Shown here piece by piece: positions 1-27,500 of a stretch of 64,000 bases of DNA. Both the position numbers and the translations under genes were made by a program. The notes beneath the pieces were generated by a model, which was not told the DNA's origin, searched no databases, and saw only the letters and a list, made by a program, of their open reading frames with translations. Position 1 is the first letter of the stretch, and each line of letters starts with the position of its first letter. The DNA is from Siphlonurus alternatus (taxonomy: Eukaryota; Arthropoda; Insecta; Ephemeroptera; Siphlonuridae), in contig OX463778.1 of assembly GCA_949825025.1 (NCBI GenBank), positions 37,134,571-37,198,570 of the forward strand, in the 5' to 3' direction.

Positions 1-128
1 AGTATAATACTGTACACTGCATTTCAGTGAAACTATCTGATCAAATTATACTAACTGAAAAAATATTCGAATCTCTTTCAGCTGGACCTCTTGGGTGCAA
101 TGTACTTTGAACGTTAAATGTTACGTAC

Positions 129-1463
129 CGATGAGATTGCCGATGCCCCCCGTGTCTCCGGAGAGGGTGAAGGTGGTGAGATCGCGCTGACTCCACTCTA
201 TGCCGCAGTAGCCGTCCTCTGGACGTACGCACACTGCATACTGTTGATCGGCCAGCTGCCGAGTCGCGTCTCCTGTAACCTCACAGTAGTTAATTTGTTA
301 AAAAAATAAATAAAGCATAGATTCTTTGCAATTATCTGCATTATTTCCGTATCTTTCAAGAGAGCGTTTGCTGTAAAGTAGGCAACTGCTTCTACACATT
401 TAGTTAGTTTGATGATAAATGAAACTATATAATAAAGTTAATTCAATTCAACTAAAGATTCTTCATCTATAATACACGTTTTGGTGACATTCGTTACTGC
501 AAAAAGGAGGCAATTGCTTAAAAAATTTACAGTAAATGTGATGATAAATTTAAAAATTATCACTTTTATCAGCGTATTCAAAAAGGTGTGTGCTCAAACT
601 TTTGAGAGTTAATTTAAATTCTGTATCGTAGCTAAAAGTTCAACTGATATTGAAGATTAATTGTAAAAAAAAAAAAAAAAAAAAAACAACGCGGATAATT
701 TTATTATTTACATATTAGAATATCACTACTAATGTATTAATTAATTTTTTATATCAAAAAATAAATTTTAGGTGATTTAAATTAACTTTTTGGCTGCAAT
801 TGAGCAGCAGTGTCAATTTAATTAAAATCTAAAAATCTACGAAGCCTATATATAATTAAAAAGTTTGCTGCAGTCAACAGCACATGAGTTGAAGTATATA
901 CGTTTCTTCCCCCCCCCCCTTTGGGATACTGACATATGACAAATTTGATTTTCTGGAAAAAATATTCAACGGAGGAGATCGACTTTTCAATTTTTAGAAG
1001 GAGTCACATAGCTTCATTGGAGCTTGTGCTGATCGGGAAAATCATTGATTTGTTTCCCCAACGTTGCCTTATAATTATAAAAAATTACCTAAATTTTTAT
1101 TTTAACTCTAAAAATATAACATTAATATTACTACATAAAAAACAAACTTCCCAGTATGCCAGTAATTTTTTACAATCTATTAAATGTCAATTTAACTCTG
1201 AGCTACAACAAAAGTTATCCCTCTCTTATAGCATTCACTGTAAAGTAGGCAACTTCTTCTACACACAAGTAGTTTATAGGCAAAAATTTACTGCAGCTAA
1301 TGTAAAACTTAAAATAGGCAATATCTCAGTCACTTTAATCGTATGTTATATCATCTATAGCACTGTCGTAATAAACTTTATTACTCAACAACCCTAATTT
1401 ATTTATAACAACAGCTATAATAGCTAATAGTGCAATAAATATGTAATTTACTATCGTAATGGT

Positions 1464-1500
<37 letters not shown>

Positions 1501-3304
1501 CACGAACCTGGATTTGGAAGCGTTCCATAGTTGAAACTGTTAACTTGTCCGGTAACACCAGTGTAGTACATCAGACAACCATTTGGAGCTGCAATTAAGG
1601 TAGAATTTAGTTATTATATATTAAAAATTTATGTCAATGTCTGTAGATGCAAAGTTTAGTGCTAGGCTAGAACACACACTTAAGTTCACAAAACTTACCT
1701 CCCTCGTTGCATTCATGTTGGCTTACTCGAATATCCCAAATCCTTTGAAAGCTCACGGATGCATTAGTAACTATTGAAATTTGAATAGGAGAACCATCGT
1801 TTTGAAATTTTAGGTAAACTGTAAAGAAAACAAAGAAATTAATGTTATATTACAATGATAATAATATAACACGGTGTCAAATTTTTTAATTTATTGTAGT
1901 ATATACGTATAAAGTTATAAACACTTTAAGAGACTCGATCGTGAAGAATAATTCAAAGTGAATTTTATAGTCCGCGAAATTAACATTCTGCTCAGTGTTG
2001 GAAAAAGAGTCAATTTAATTCCCTTTGGAGAGGTTTGAATAAATTTCCCCTCCGAATTGACAAATCCACTTTGTATCATCAACGACTGACTCACGGTGTT
2101 GTCCCACGTTGACGCCGCAGAGGCGCGGGACCTGCGTGTCAGTGCCGGTGACAGTCAGGTAGTCGGTGACACAATCGCCATTCGAGTCCGGCTGGGCCAG
2201 CGTGAGCGACGTGATCGTGAGCCGAACCTGCCAACCATTACATCGTACTGTACTACTGTAAAGTCTGCTGTTATACAGCGTGTACAATATAAATATATTT
2301 ATATATATGATATATTATATGACCTACTCCATTATTTTCAACTAACATAAAACTTAAAATCAAAATATATTTAATGTAATAAAATTGGTAATTTTAGAAG
2401 AGAAAAGTCAAGGGGAAAAAAATTAAAATGAAAGGCTTGTAAGTTTTATGAATTTGTAAAATTATTAATATTATTTCAAATCACCTGGCAGACTGCGTCG
2501 CGCGTCTTGGCAACAGAGATGGAACATTTAGCGCCGCCCCCGTACGTCCCCGGCGGAGTGGAGAAGCCGGGGCTGCGGTAGTAAGTATTGTTGCTGGACG
2601 TTGAATCCCCTCCACAGTTGCGTGTAACTGCAAAACCAAAATCATTGTTCCACCAAGTCCTTTTAGGTTTATTACATTAACAATATGTTATGGTTAACGC
2701 TATATATAGAGATCATTAAGATAAGTAATTTTAATGTGGTTAAAAAATGCCAATAAATATTAAATAAATTAATAATTATACAGGTGTTCATTGGCACAAA
2801 CTTACCAACACAGCAAACTCCTAATCGTCTTGCGCAAGATCCGGATGCTACTCCACCATTCTTGGTACATTCTGATTTCAAATAACATGTGCCTAACAGC
2901 CCGTTAGTGCCGGTACACTGAATATTGCTGAATCTCACAACACTGTAGAACGGAAAAACTGCAATTATAAGACATAATTAAATAATTAGCTTGCATCCAT
3001 ATTTACACCCAATTATTTGTATAAAAAGACAAATTCATTTACAATTTTTCCTCTTGCCCAATTACAAGAGATGTCATTTAATTTTATATGTTTTTGGAAA
3101 ATAATAATTTATTAATTTATTATATAGCTATTAATTAGGATAACCGTTTCCTGTATTGATGGTTGTTGAGTACTCACACTTGCCCTGCCTGTCCGGTACC
3201 AGGCTAGAGTTCGAAGACTGACTAGAGCTGTAAGACTGGCTAGCAGTGGCGCCTGATAGCACCACGAGGAGCGCCAGTGGCATGACGCGTGCAGCGAGAG
3301 ACAT
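129..3304 (-). CDS. Secreted arthropod-type CUB-domain protein (3' end outside window)
   Basis: Seven coding exons, in transcript order: 3304-3180, 2942-2806, 2627-2485, 2227-2095, 1818-1699, 1588-1508 and 272-129. All have GT-AG borders and matching phases. The last donor (GTACGT) leads off the left edge, so the C terminus is missing; 294 codons are visible. The protein starts with a signal peptide (MSLAARVMPLALLVVLSGAT), then a short Ser-rich stretch. A Cys-rich segment follows (GTCYLKSEC, then ASGSCARRLGVCCV). A CUB-like region begins at NCGG and includes GDCVTDYLTV and RLCG. Later exons carry APNGCLMYYTG and the YAVCVRPEDGYCGIEW block typical of insect and crustacean CUB proteins. It is presumably an extracellular binding protein; no catalytic domain is visible and its ligand is unknown. 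The start at 3304 gives the signal peptide; another ATG 11 bases upstream is in a different frame. Family call firm, function not. Confidence 0.85.
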
Positions 3305-6230
3305 GATATTGACACAGCAACTGTCCGGAACTTAACACCTGTTAGCGGTACTTGCTGTTACCTCTACGGTCAACACGATGTGTTTGTTGATGCTGTAAAG
3401 TCAAGACCACGTGTCAAATAATCATTTTTGAAGTTGGAATATTATTAAATTACTTCAAAATTCAAAAATAAATTAAAAATAAAAAGATACGGTAGATAAA
3501 GATTGAAAACACAGTTTCAGAAATTTAATTGTTTTTATTGGACAAAATGAAGTAGAGAACAGATAAAGAGAACACAAAATAAATTGCATATATACATTTG
3601 TAATAAAAAAAATGACAGCGTATACATGAAAGAGGAGGAATTAATTTGACGAGTATAATTTATTGATTTCTTCATCAAAATTATGTTATAATTATACATG
3701 CACCAATTTTGAATTGTAAATAATCAGAGAATGGTATATTTTTGAAAAAAAAAAAAAAAAAAAAAAAAACTATTTTTTTAGTATAATTGCATGCTTTACT
3801 TTCAATCAAGAAATTTTACTTATATAATGATTTTATTACGTATATATTATATTTTTTATGTACAAAATATTAAATTAAATCATTGATAATTTTTTAGTTT
3901 TTAGCGATCATGCAGCGTTTTCAAAATATTATTGACATGATAAATTCATCAATAATTTACGAGTTGATTCTAAAGCTGTTTGCTGCTTTAATTACTAAAG
4001 TTACTAATTAATATCATACATGGCAATTATTATTATTATTAAATTTAAGAAATAATTATGATGGGTAGCGCAGCATTACAGAGTTTTATACTAATAATAT
4101 CAAGCGTACGAGACAATATAATTATATAATATATAATATACTTCAAAATTTACCTTATCTCTACTTCAGGGTTCAATGCAGCACCACAGCTCGTCTTTGA
4201 GTGACGGTGCTCGCGGTGAGATGAAGCAATTAAATAAGCAAGCGGCCCGCTAGGCAGGCGCGTGACGCGGACTAATGTCGCCGCGTCTTTGGAGGTATGA
4301 AGAAAATGGGAGTGACAAAACGGCGCTACAAAAGTTGTTGGATATGCTTATCAGGGCGTTGAAAAACTATGGGCTAAAAGATCGCAATTTTTATTATTAT
4401 ATACAATAATATGACGAGCTCATATAAATTAAACATTATATCAAGTACAATTAATGCAGTAATTGAACAACGCCCCCGAGCGTTATTGGCCCATTAATTT
4501 TCATGCATGTCTCATGATACATTACACTCAATTACATGAAGGTGTAAATTTAGAACCGTTATATAAGTACATTTGGTTATATCAACTTGTGCATATGCAC
4601 AATTCAGTTATTACAATATTTACCCTGAACTGTGTCAAAATAATATCATAATATGATTATGAAAAGCGGTGATTATTAAAATGTCACGTCATAAGAAAAA
4701 ATGTTTATAAATGTTAGATATTACGTGCCACTGCATGGTTTTAATTTTATGCATCATGGGCATAAGAAAACACGGAAATATTAACGATTAACGAGAAAAA
4801 TTATCCAGTACTCTGGATAACTAATATTCGTGAATCGCTCCCAATAAATGTAATTTATATTAAAATTGTAGCAAACATATTATAAGTATACTTACGACAA
4901 GGGCATTATAAAAATTTGAATAGTAATTTTCTATACTGTATGTACGATACAGTGAATCTTGTTGGCGTCTTTATTGTGACAAACTGAATTAAGGTAGTAC
5001 TTATTTTCTGCTTGACCCGTTTATGGTAAATTAAAATTAATACAGATTTTGCAATTAAATTTAGAAATTATTCTGCTGTTATTTGCCCTTTATATTACTC
5101 CTGAATATCATGAACGACTGCTTATGAAAATTAATGGTCTTATGTATACTCACTTGTCAGTACAATTATTTTATAAAATAATTTATATTTATAAGTGTGT
5201 TTGCAATTACTATGTATTGTTGACTTGTTTTTTAGAAAGATTAAAGAATTTTGAATTTTTGTTATATTTATATATTATTATAATTCCAATAACCACATGC
5301 TTAAAAAAAAGGGGGGAGTTAAAATCTCACATTGAAAGAGCGCTAATTCTTTACATCCATGCAAGGATTTAAAAAAGAAAGGTATCAACAGTTTATCTTT
5401 TTTTTTAAATTTTAAGCAACGAAAGTTTGAAATAAATACATAAATAAATGTATTGAAATAAGCAATACATTTGCCTTGGAGCCGCTCGGAGTCTTGTGTC
5501 CTTAACACACGCAAGGAATGAATATTCCGTGCATGTTTACCTCGCAAATCAGCCACGCCGTGTTGCTGCATGATGCTAACACGTTGCATAAAACAATGAG
5601 TAATGTCAGTTTTTTTTTTTCATCATAATTATTTTATTACCTCCAAACACCTAACTTTGAAAAATTATAATTACTTGATGTTTTCTTCAATATGTAATTT
5701 AATGATTGACCTCATGTGCTGGTGGCATGGCAATTATTTGTGACAGGTAACAGCAGCAACAGTTCTGAGATCTCAAACGCTGCGACTTTTATGTTGTTCG
5801 TAAAGTATTGACATAGAACTTAAATTTTTTTTTAGATATAATTATAGGATTCACAGTTTAGACAAAATAAATATAAAAATTATAAGAGTATATTTTTTAA
5901 TTGTATTGTTATTTTAGTTATAATTGATGTTTATGGGGATAAAGCTTATTACAAGTTTAATATAATATTAAATATAATATGTTAAATTCCCCCTAAAAAA
6001 CAAATTTCAGTAATATAATTGGTCATTTTAATTGCAATATTTATTTTTATGTTTAGTTTTAAAATATCTTTACCGTAGAAATTAACGTATAATAATACAA
6101 TTATAAGTTTAAAAGTTGAAAGATACAATTATATTAATTAACTTCAAAAAAACTGCATAGTGCTGCAATATGGCGTGATTTAAAATTATGTTAAGCTATT
6201 TACTATAATGTGCAGTTAGTAACAGCGCAA
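3305..6230. other. Intergenic region between the divergent CUB and CCDC177-like genes
   Basis: Very AT-rich sequence with A-runs (for example 3747-3770). ORFs of about 100 codons near 5049-5372 (+) and 5278-5589 (-) have no splice partners, recognisable domain or codon bias, and I treat them as chance. A GC-richer patch at 5460-5590 could be an exon or regulatory element but cannot be assigned. Apart from the possible CUB promoter near 4.2 kb I see nothing else. Confidence 0.5.
4140..4240 (-). promoter_or_regulatory. Possible promoter and 5' non-coding exon of the CUB gene
   Basis: On the minus strand a TATA-like TTATTTAA (about 4227-4234) precedes a GC-richer stretch. About 80 bases further on, that stretch ends in a good splice donor (GATAAG then GTAAAT, near 4155). 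This would suit an untranslated first exon spliced to the coding exon at 3304, but nothing visible proves it. Confidence 0.25.
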
Positions 6231-6333
6231 TGCAGAAGGAGCGTGGTTTTTGTGACTGGTTTTCTGTTCTGAAGAGTGTTGATCACGAAAGAGGGGGTCC
6301 GTTTTTGTATGTGAAGGAATACGGCTCCGTACC

Positions 6334-20602
<14,269 letters not shown>

Positions 20603-21430
20603 TCTGCAGTGGGATCAGCTGTCGTGACTGTGTGAACAATGTTGATGGTGAACTGCTGATTTTCTGTGCATATTATTTGTAATCAAAACCTTTTGAAACT
20701 TCAAACTTAAAAATCAATTGTATATAACCCATTAATTGTTGTGAAATATATCAAAACCAATAATTATTAACATTATTAATTAAACTATCTATATAGACTC
20801 AACAATATATTCTATTGATTCAATTAAAAAACAACAACAAAATAATTATATAATTTTTCTCGCACAATCATATCAACATTCAAACGTAGAATGAGGTTTT
20901 CAAATGTATATAAATCCAATTCTTTATACTTAATTTATATCGGTATTTTTATTCCTTAATTTTTATTGTATCTTTTTAATCGTGTCAGTTTTCTACTTTT
21001 AATTTAAATTTATTGTGTTCCATGAATATTGTATTAATTGTAATCATTTAAGTGCAGTGCATGTTTTTAATTTTCAAAATTTTGATCAATTGTCTGAGGT
21101 TATATTTTGGTGATTGTACTTGTTAATTTTTTTTGAATTAAAATTAAAATGTGATTGTATGATTTAAAAAAAAAATGTGAATTACAGATAGATTTGTTTT
21201 GTGCATTATTTGGTTAATTAGAGTTTAGAACTTTTGTATCTTAAGTTGTACCTGAGTTAGTTATTTGTCAATTCCTTACTATGCCTAAAAAAAGTTGCCT
21301 TAATAATTCTTGTAATCATACGTTGTACTGTTTGTTGGGTAAATTTTGTAAATGAGTAATTTTTTTAATGTGTTACAAGTGTTTAAACTGATTAGTGATT
21401 ATGTAAATAAAATAAAGCTGCGTGAATAAA
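20603..21430 (+). other. 3' untranslated region of the CCDC177-like gene
   Basis: AT-rich sequence after the TAA at 20600-20602. Overlapping polyadenylation signals (AATAAAATAAAG near 21406 and AATAAA near 21426) mark the likely end, which gives a 3' UTR of roughly 0.8 kb. Confidence 0.55.
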
Positions 21431-21639
21431 TATGATGTGCGGGACTTAAGCAATTAATCGTCTTCAATTGTGAATTGAATTAACTAACCAAACCATACAA
21501 TTAAAATCCAATTTTATAATAAAAATAAAAACTTGTAATGTACTGTATGCGTATTTATTTAATTAAATCCTAAAAAAAAACATGCTATATATTATACATA
21601 ATATATTATAATATATACAAATATATAATATTATACAGA

Positions 21640-21752
<113 letters not shown>

Positions 21753-22273
21753 TCACCCAAAGTACAAATACAAAATATATTACAAAAATTAGGGTGCGGA
21801 TTGCAACAAAGCACCGATGGCACTATTTCACTAAAAAGTGGTTACAATGTTACAATCCTTTATATAACTACTGAAAAAAACAATCATTAGCTGTAAGCTT
21901 GTGTCAAAATAAATGTGTAATCATAAACTATTTTCACAAATATAGTGTATACTTATATCATATAGTGTATGATATAAGTATATATTCAGATAATGAATTG
22001 AGTTAAAATAATGTTAATGTATTTCAAAATAGTCTTTATATAATCAGTTATAATTAATATATATAGTTATTGTATAGTGAGACAACCTGACAATTATTTA
22101 TTATTTGGTACATATAGGTATTGCAAAATTATATTTAAACGGTTAATAAATTCACCTTTGAGTTACAGTCTATAGGGGTATTTTAAAATAAGTAAAAATA
22201 CACTTTTCTGTGTATGAGGACTGTAATTATTAACATGCAATCAAACAATAACACATAACATCGACAAATGCAG

Positions 22274-22672
22274 AAAAGCATCAAACTCGCATGTCGCTGA
22301 CTCGGCAGGCGCGGCGGGGACGGGTGGTCTCAGACCGAGCGTGTCCTGGCCACGGTGTCCTGAAGCGGCGGTTGAGGGCGCGCTTGAGGCCCAGCCGGCC
22401 CAGCGCCAACTCGGGCCCGCGGCTTTGGGCTTTGGGCTTTGGGGGGGGGGGGGGGGGCGGTGCCCTATCCCGCAATGTTAAATTTTGGGGTGGGAGGGGG
22501 GGGCGACGGGTGGGTGGTGGTAATACCTTCAATGTATTTTGGGACCTTTTGGAGGGGGCGATCGCCCCCATCGCCCCCCTCCCCTTGGATCCGCGCCTGC
22601 TCGGGCAGCTTCCGAGAGTCGTTCTCCAGAGCCCCCTGCAGGGCGCTGAAACGTCCCTTAATTGTCAACTGT
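22274..22672 (-). pseudogene. Coding exon of an unidentified gene, split by a hAT-like insertion
   Basis: On the minus strand a strong acceptor (pyrimidine-rich tract, then TTTTTGACAG) precedes the reading frame LTIKGRFSALQGALENDS and RKLPE, which ends at the insertion. Beyond the insertion the same frame continues as LALGRLGLKRALNRRF and closes at a TGA near 22276. Only this frame is open after the acceptor. The exon is GC-rich, unlike all its surroundings, which supports a coding origin. I do not recognise the protein. No partner exons are evident between 22.7 and 24.5 kb. It may be the last exon of a gene whose other exons lie beyond the lipocalin, or a relic. With the insertion present, the exon is interrupted. 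Confidence 0.55.
22418..22599. mobile_element. hAT-like non-autonomous insertion in an exon
   Basis: 182 bp bordered by CTCGGGC on both sides (22410-22416 and 22600-22606); the eighth base differs (C/A). On the minus strand the element begins CAGGCGCGGATCCAAGGGG, like the CAGGGGCGGATCCA termini common on animal hAT MITEs. The other end (CCGCGGCTTTGGG on the plus strand) is degenerate. Inside are a palindrome GGGGGCGATCGCCCCC and a G-run (22441-22457). Confidence 0.6.
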
Positions 22673-23305
22673 CAAAAATATAAGCGGAAGAGGTGGGAAT
22701 GATACCAGTATAATATGCAGTTTTGCAAGAAAATAATCAAAATATTATTTTGATTTTACTGCAAATAATTGCATTTCTGCAATTGTGTCATGAATGGAAT
22801 GGAATTAAATGAAACTCTATAGTGATGTTAATTATATAATTTAGTAAAAAATATCAGGAAAACAAATTTCTTTCTGACAATTTATATTGTGTGTGCATTA
22901 TGATGTGTTTAATCTAAAGTAATTGGAAGTAATGTATGAAACAGAAAATTGTATAGATTATAAATAAATATTGTGTATATAAATATTTAGCCCAGCAATA
23001 TATATCTCAGCAATCCTATAAAAACCAATGCTCATAGTTTCTTCTTAACTTTCGTATCGTCTCCTTTTGATATATCATGGCCTGCAGTGAATATTTAAAT
23101 TAATATAAACTATACTTTATGAATATGCATGCATTATAAAGTATAATTTAAAGTTTGTGTTTATTGTTTTAATTTGCAGTACTTATGTTATACATGTTAC
23201 GACATTAAACTGCTACTAAACAGTCTTGATCTAATACTGCATATCAATCGTTCTCCTTCACTGTATATAACGCATTATACGTGCATAACGTATAATTAAA
23301 AATTA

Positions 23306-23372
23306 GAGGTGTCCGTCCTGACTGAAGTTTTCCACGGTCTCTCAGTCTCACAAAAAAGCATGGGATGCGCGC
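23306..23372 (+). mobile_element. SINE fragment matching the 61-kb SINE body
   Basis: The stretch starting GAGGTGTCCGTCCTGACTGA and continuing through TTTTCCACGG closely matches the body of the 5S-headed SINE at 61.0-61.4 kb, where the same text is on the minus strand. The 5S-like head and tail are absent here. Confidence 0.6.
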
Positions 23373-23395
23373 TTAACAGAGCTTATATAGCGTTT

Positions 23396-23968
23396 GCCTG
23401 GCTTTGTTGTTGTTTACATTCAGCAGTAGGTACTGAGAGGGAACTGGAATCACTTGATTTATTCCTCCTAATTTAACATATTTTTAATTTTTTTTAACAA
23501 TAATATATACGTAAGAATTTAATATACATAACTTGAACACATACATTTTTTTTATTTTACCTGGTTTCTTTATGATAATTTTTTGTTGTGCCGTTTCCCC
23601 CTAGCATTCAAAAGTCCGCGGGGAAAGCAATGGTCGGTGATTGGCTGATTTTTTTTAAGAATCTTAGGGTCAATATCAGTGCATAAGTGTCGTAAAATGG
23701 TCATTATTGACGTGAAATTTGGAGCCGATTTACATTTTAATTAATGATTTATTGTATTTTCCACAGATATCATTGGCAAATATTGTATTTTTTTTCCATT
23801 TACTTGACATTTCAATCTATCAAATAAAATAATTGTCAAAGGTACCACAATTGTCATATCGCAGAAAATAAATAGTTTTTGGTATGCTACTACCATGTTA
23901 AATAGGTGCTTTTTGCCTACATTCACGTGACGTCATGTTTTTGTGACGTATGGTGAAAGATCCGTATA
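23396..23968. repeat. Dispersed MITE-like repeat, copy A
   Basis: About 570 bp that recurs nearly base for base at 31345-31929. The ends are TATAGCG on the left and CCGTATA on the right; the other copy has TATACGG and CCGTATA, so short terminal inverted repeats with TA at the border are likely. Near the right end both copies keep an overlapping E-box and CRE (CACGTGACGTCA). No coding capacity. Confidence 0.65.
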
Positions 23969-24500
23969 GGCCGCAGCCACCATATCCTTTCCCTCCCTTA
24001 TCCCCACGGTTAATATGGAACGGATAGTTACATAATATAATATTTTAGCCCTCCATTGGGGTAGTCTCTTAATTGTGCAGATACCTATAGATCTACTATT
24101 GTGTATAAGAACATTGAACGATAAATTACTACAAACTCATGCATAATTTAATATTTAATGCACTCTAATTACGCAATATATTATATTATACTAAAATTAT
24201 GTTTTTGATTCTTAATTAAATAAAAAATAAAATGAAATTTAAGGACAGTACATATCGAAAAATAAATAAATATATATATTTTTTATTAGATTTTATTTTT
24301 CTTTGGCAAATATTTTACAAAAATATTGATACTTTAATAATATGTGATTAAATATGAATACGTTGGCACATAATGAATACCGATATTTAGAAGAATGAAA
24401 AAAAAATTTACAATTCTTATTTTATCTTAAGGACATGATTGCAGTGTTTGAAGATTTGATGAAAGTCCAACAGTCGTCTGGTGTGGACACATCTTGGGGT

Positions 24501-24520
24501 AGGTCAAAGGTCAGAGGTCG
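24501..24520 (+). promoter_or_regulatory. DR1 nuclear-receptor element overlapping the lipocalin stop
   Basis: AGGTCA-A-AGGTCA is a perfect direct repeat with one-base spacing (24501-24513), followed after one more base by a third, imperfect half-site AGGTCG. DR1 is the classic site for RXR/USP, HNF4 and COUP-TF type receptors. Its second half covers the lipocalin stop codon. Function is inferred from the motif only. Confidence 0.4.
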
Positions 24521-27500
24521 CTGGGGCAGTCCCTCTGAGGCGTGAGGGTGAGACGGTCGCTGGCTAGACCCACACGCTCCAGAGCTCCGTAGATCTCGAG
24601 ACGTGACGTCACAGGCAGCTCACGGGACCGGGCTAACACCCAGATCAAATCTGCAGAGAAAAGTAGAAAACTCAATAAAGTGATGATCCTGTATAGTAGT
24701 GTTCCAAACGACTTTTTCATGAGGAAATTTGGAACTTTATAGTCAAATTTAATTTCGGTTTGCACTATAACCATGATCGATAATTATGATACTTTAAAAT
24801 CATGCAGTACGGAACTGGATCATATTGATCATAATATGCAATTATAGTTTCATTTACTTTAATTATAGATATAATTATTAAAACATGGAATACAATAGTG
24901 ATCCTGTGTTAATATATACGCACTGAAATTTTATTTTTCATTACGAAATTAATTTAATTAACATTATTTTAGACAGTATAATTACTGCAGAAGGTTGGAG
25001 GCAAATAGATGGTACACAATTCTTTTAACTAAAACTATATTTATGAAGTAAATATGAATATTAACGATCAACCTCAGTTACTTTGGAGCAAAAAGAAATT
25101 TCTGTCAGAGGGAATCGAATGAAATAAATTTTAAAAATGCGAGAATGATCATCTAAAACTTCATCGCTTATGCGTTGAGGAAAACTTCAAGGGGGCCGGC
25201 CTGATGGTTTCCTCACAATAGCTCCATTTCCGGTTTCCGTCCATAAGACCAATGATAAACTTCTATATACCTCAAGTTTTTTCAAAACTGATCAGAGACA
25301 GATTCGCTTCAAAATTTGCAATTGCAAGTACCTATATTGATCATGGCGAGTTTAAAGTTCTCTACAGTACAAGTCTTGTAGCAGTCAAGAGGGCCGATTC
25401 CGAGATCTCGATCAATTAACTCAAGCCAATCCTTATAAAGAGTTTAAGAAATTAAAAATTTATAAATATTATATATTACAATGGCAAATTTATAAATTAT
25501 TTGAAAAAAGTGAAATAATGGATAATTACGTTGCGTTTAATATACTGTACATGTCAGTATTACATCGTTTACAGTTTACAGTTTACATTACTAAACTGTA
25601 AATTTAGTAAATATTCTACATAATTATGTTTCTCATAATTCTCATGATTAAAATACTTGAATATATACAGTGCTATATTATGATGAACTACTATCGAGTG
25701 CATTGCAGTAACTGACCAGCGTGCATGATGGACGCGAGGTTGGAGCACGAGTAGACGACGGCGTAGTTATCGTAGTCTGTCTTGAGCACGGTGTAGTCAC
25801 CCGAGCCCGGCATGGCGCGGCGCAGTGCGTTGGGCAGTTTGCGTGCCGTGTCCGAGTCCACCAACAACTTGAGCGTAGCCCCGCCCGACTGGATGGGCCG
25901 TGCCACAGCCTCCTCCAACACCGGAGACTCGGAGCTGAGAGGGACAAACGTTAATGATATATACAGTATATATATACACCACTTGAATTAAAGACATTAT
26001 ACGATCAAGATATTGTATAATTATTCTATTTTTTTCCTGGCTATAATATGTAATATTATGTGTTAACAAACATGGATCAGAAGGATCAATTTATAACTGT
26101 GTGGTAAAAAATTGTTCAATGAATTGCCGATCAATATAAAAACATGTTCTAACAAAAAAATGTTTAAAAGACTATGTATATTAGAATTTGTAAAAGAAAA
26201 ATTTGTGTATAGCAGGTAAATGTATAAGAAAGATTATAATTATACTCGTATATTATAATAATTAAGTCAATAATATATTTTATTTTTATAGCAATAATTG
26301 GTAACTATAATAAAATATATATTAATATTTTTTTTTTGTATCCTAAAAATGTATTGTACTGTAACTACTGTAGGCATAAAATTTTATGAACTATCATAAA
26401 TTTTATGAACCAACTGTTTTATATTGTTTAATTAAAATAATATATAAACTATATTTGTACTGAATAGCGAAAGCTAAATAAAGATCATTTCATTTCATTT
26501 CATTTCATTTCATTTCATTTCATTTCATTTCATTTCATTTCATTTCATTTCATTTCATTTCATTTCATTTCATCAATATAATATATAATAATATGCTCAA
26601 TTAATTAAAGATCAAGGAATATTTGATCAAGAAGTTTTAATAGCGTTATCCATGCAATTAAATCGGAAAGAAGCACGTATCATTTTTGTTTATAATTTTA
26701 TAGTTGAATAAAAAAGAAATGATCAAATAATTTTAAGACAGGCTACAGATATATAACAATAAAAATAGAAAATACAATAGAAATTCGTCTATTCTATTCA
26801 CAAAATGTACATGGAAAATTAATGTAATTAAATCATATTATTTAAAAAAAATATCAATTTATATCACATCCTTTTGTCCTTTGCCATTTTATGTTTCAAT
26901 AGCTTTGGAGGAAATATATATTATAATACTGTAAAAGTAAATGGGAGAAAAATTATGTATGTTTTACATGTTACAAGTTGGACACCTTTTTAATTGTAAA
27001 CTACTGCGAATCCATAATAATATATAGCACATTGCATGCAAGCAGAGTGCATTCAATCGTGAAGGAAACCTTGAGCTGATTTTGTAACACCACGTGACAA
27101 AAAAGAGAATAAAAAAAAGGTGCTATCATTTAGTGGATTTTTTTTAATATTTATATATATATATATATTATATTTTTACATTATAATATTTTTAAACAAG
27201 TAAGCAACCTGCGTAGGGGACATAACTTACAAGATTTTGATATAAAATGTTTCACGTGATTTCACGAAATAAAATAAACTCAGCAAAAAATAGTGAATTT
27301 TTTAATTTATAAATTAAGTAGAGAAATGATAATACAAATTCAATTCTTTGTTCTTGATATTAATACATTTTTATATTTATTTATAGAACTTAATGGTTAA
27401 TGGTAATGGAAGCTATATATGCATGCGCATTAATTCAGTTTCCTTTTTTTTTTTTTAGAATATATTATAGTTGCTATAATTATATAATAAGAAAATTCAC

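Noticed and set aside
936..1397. 153-codon plus-strand ORF
   Set aside because: Lies in an intron of the minus-strand CUB gene, has AT-driven composition, no domain and no splice partner; taken as chance.
5049..5589. Overlapping ORFs of 107 (+) and 103 (-) codons
   Set aside because: Low-complexity, AT-driven residues and no recognisable motif; no evidence of a gene.
25678..26069. Three further ORFs over lipocalin exon 3
   Set aside because: Shadows of the real frame, which alone has lipocalin motifs and fitting splice phases.
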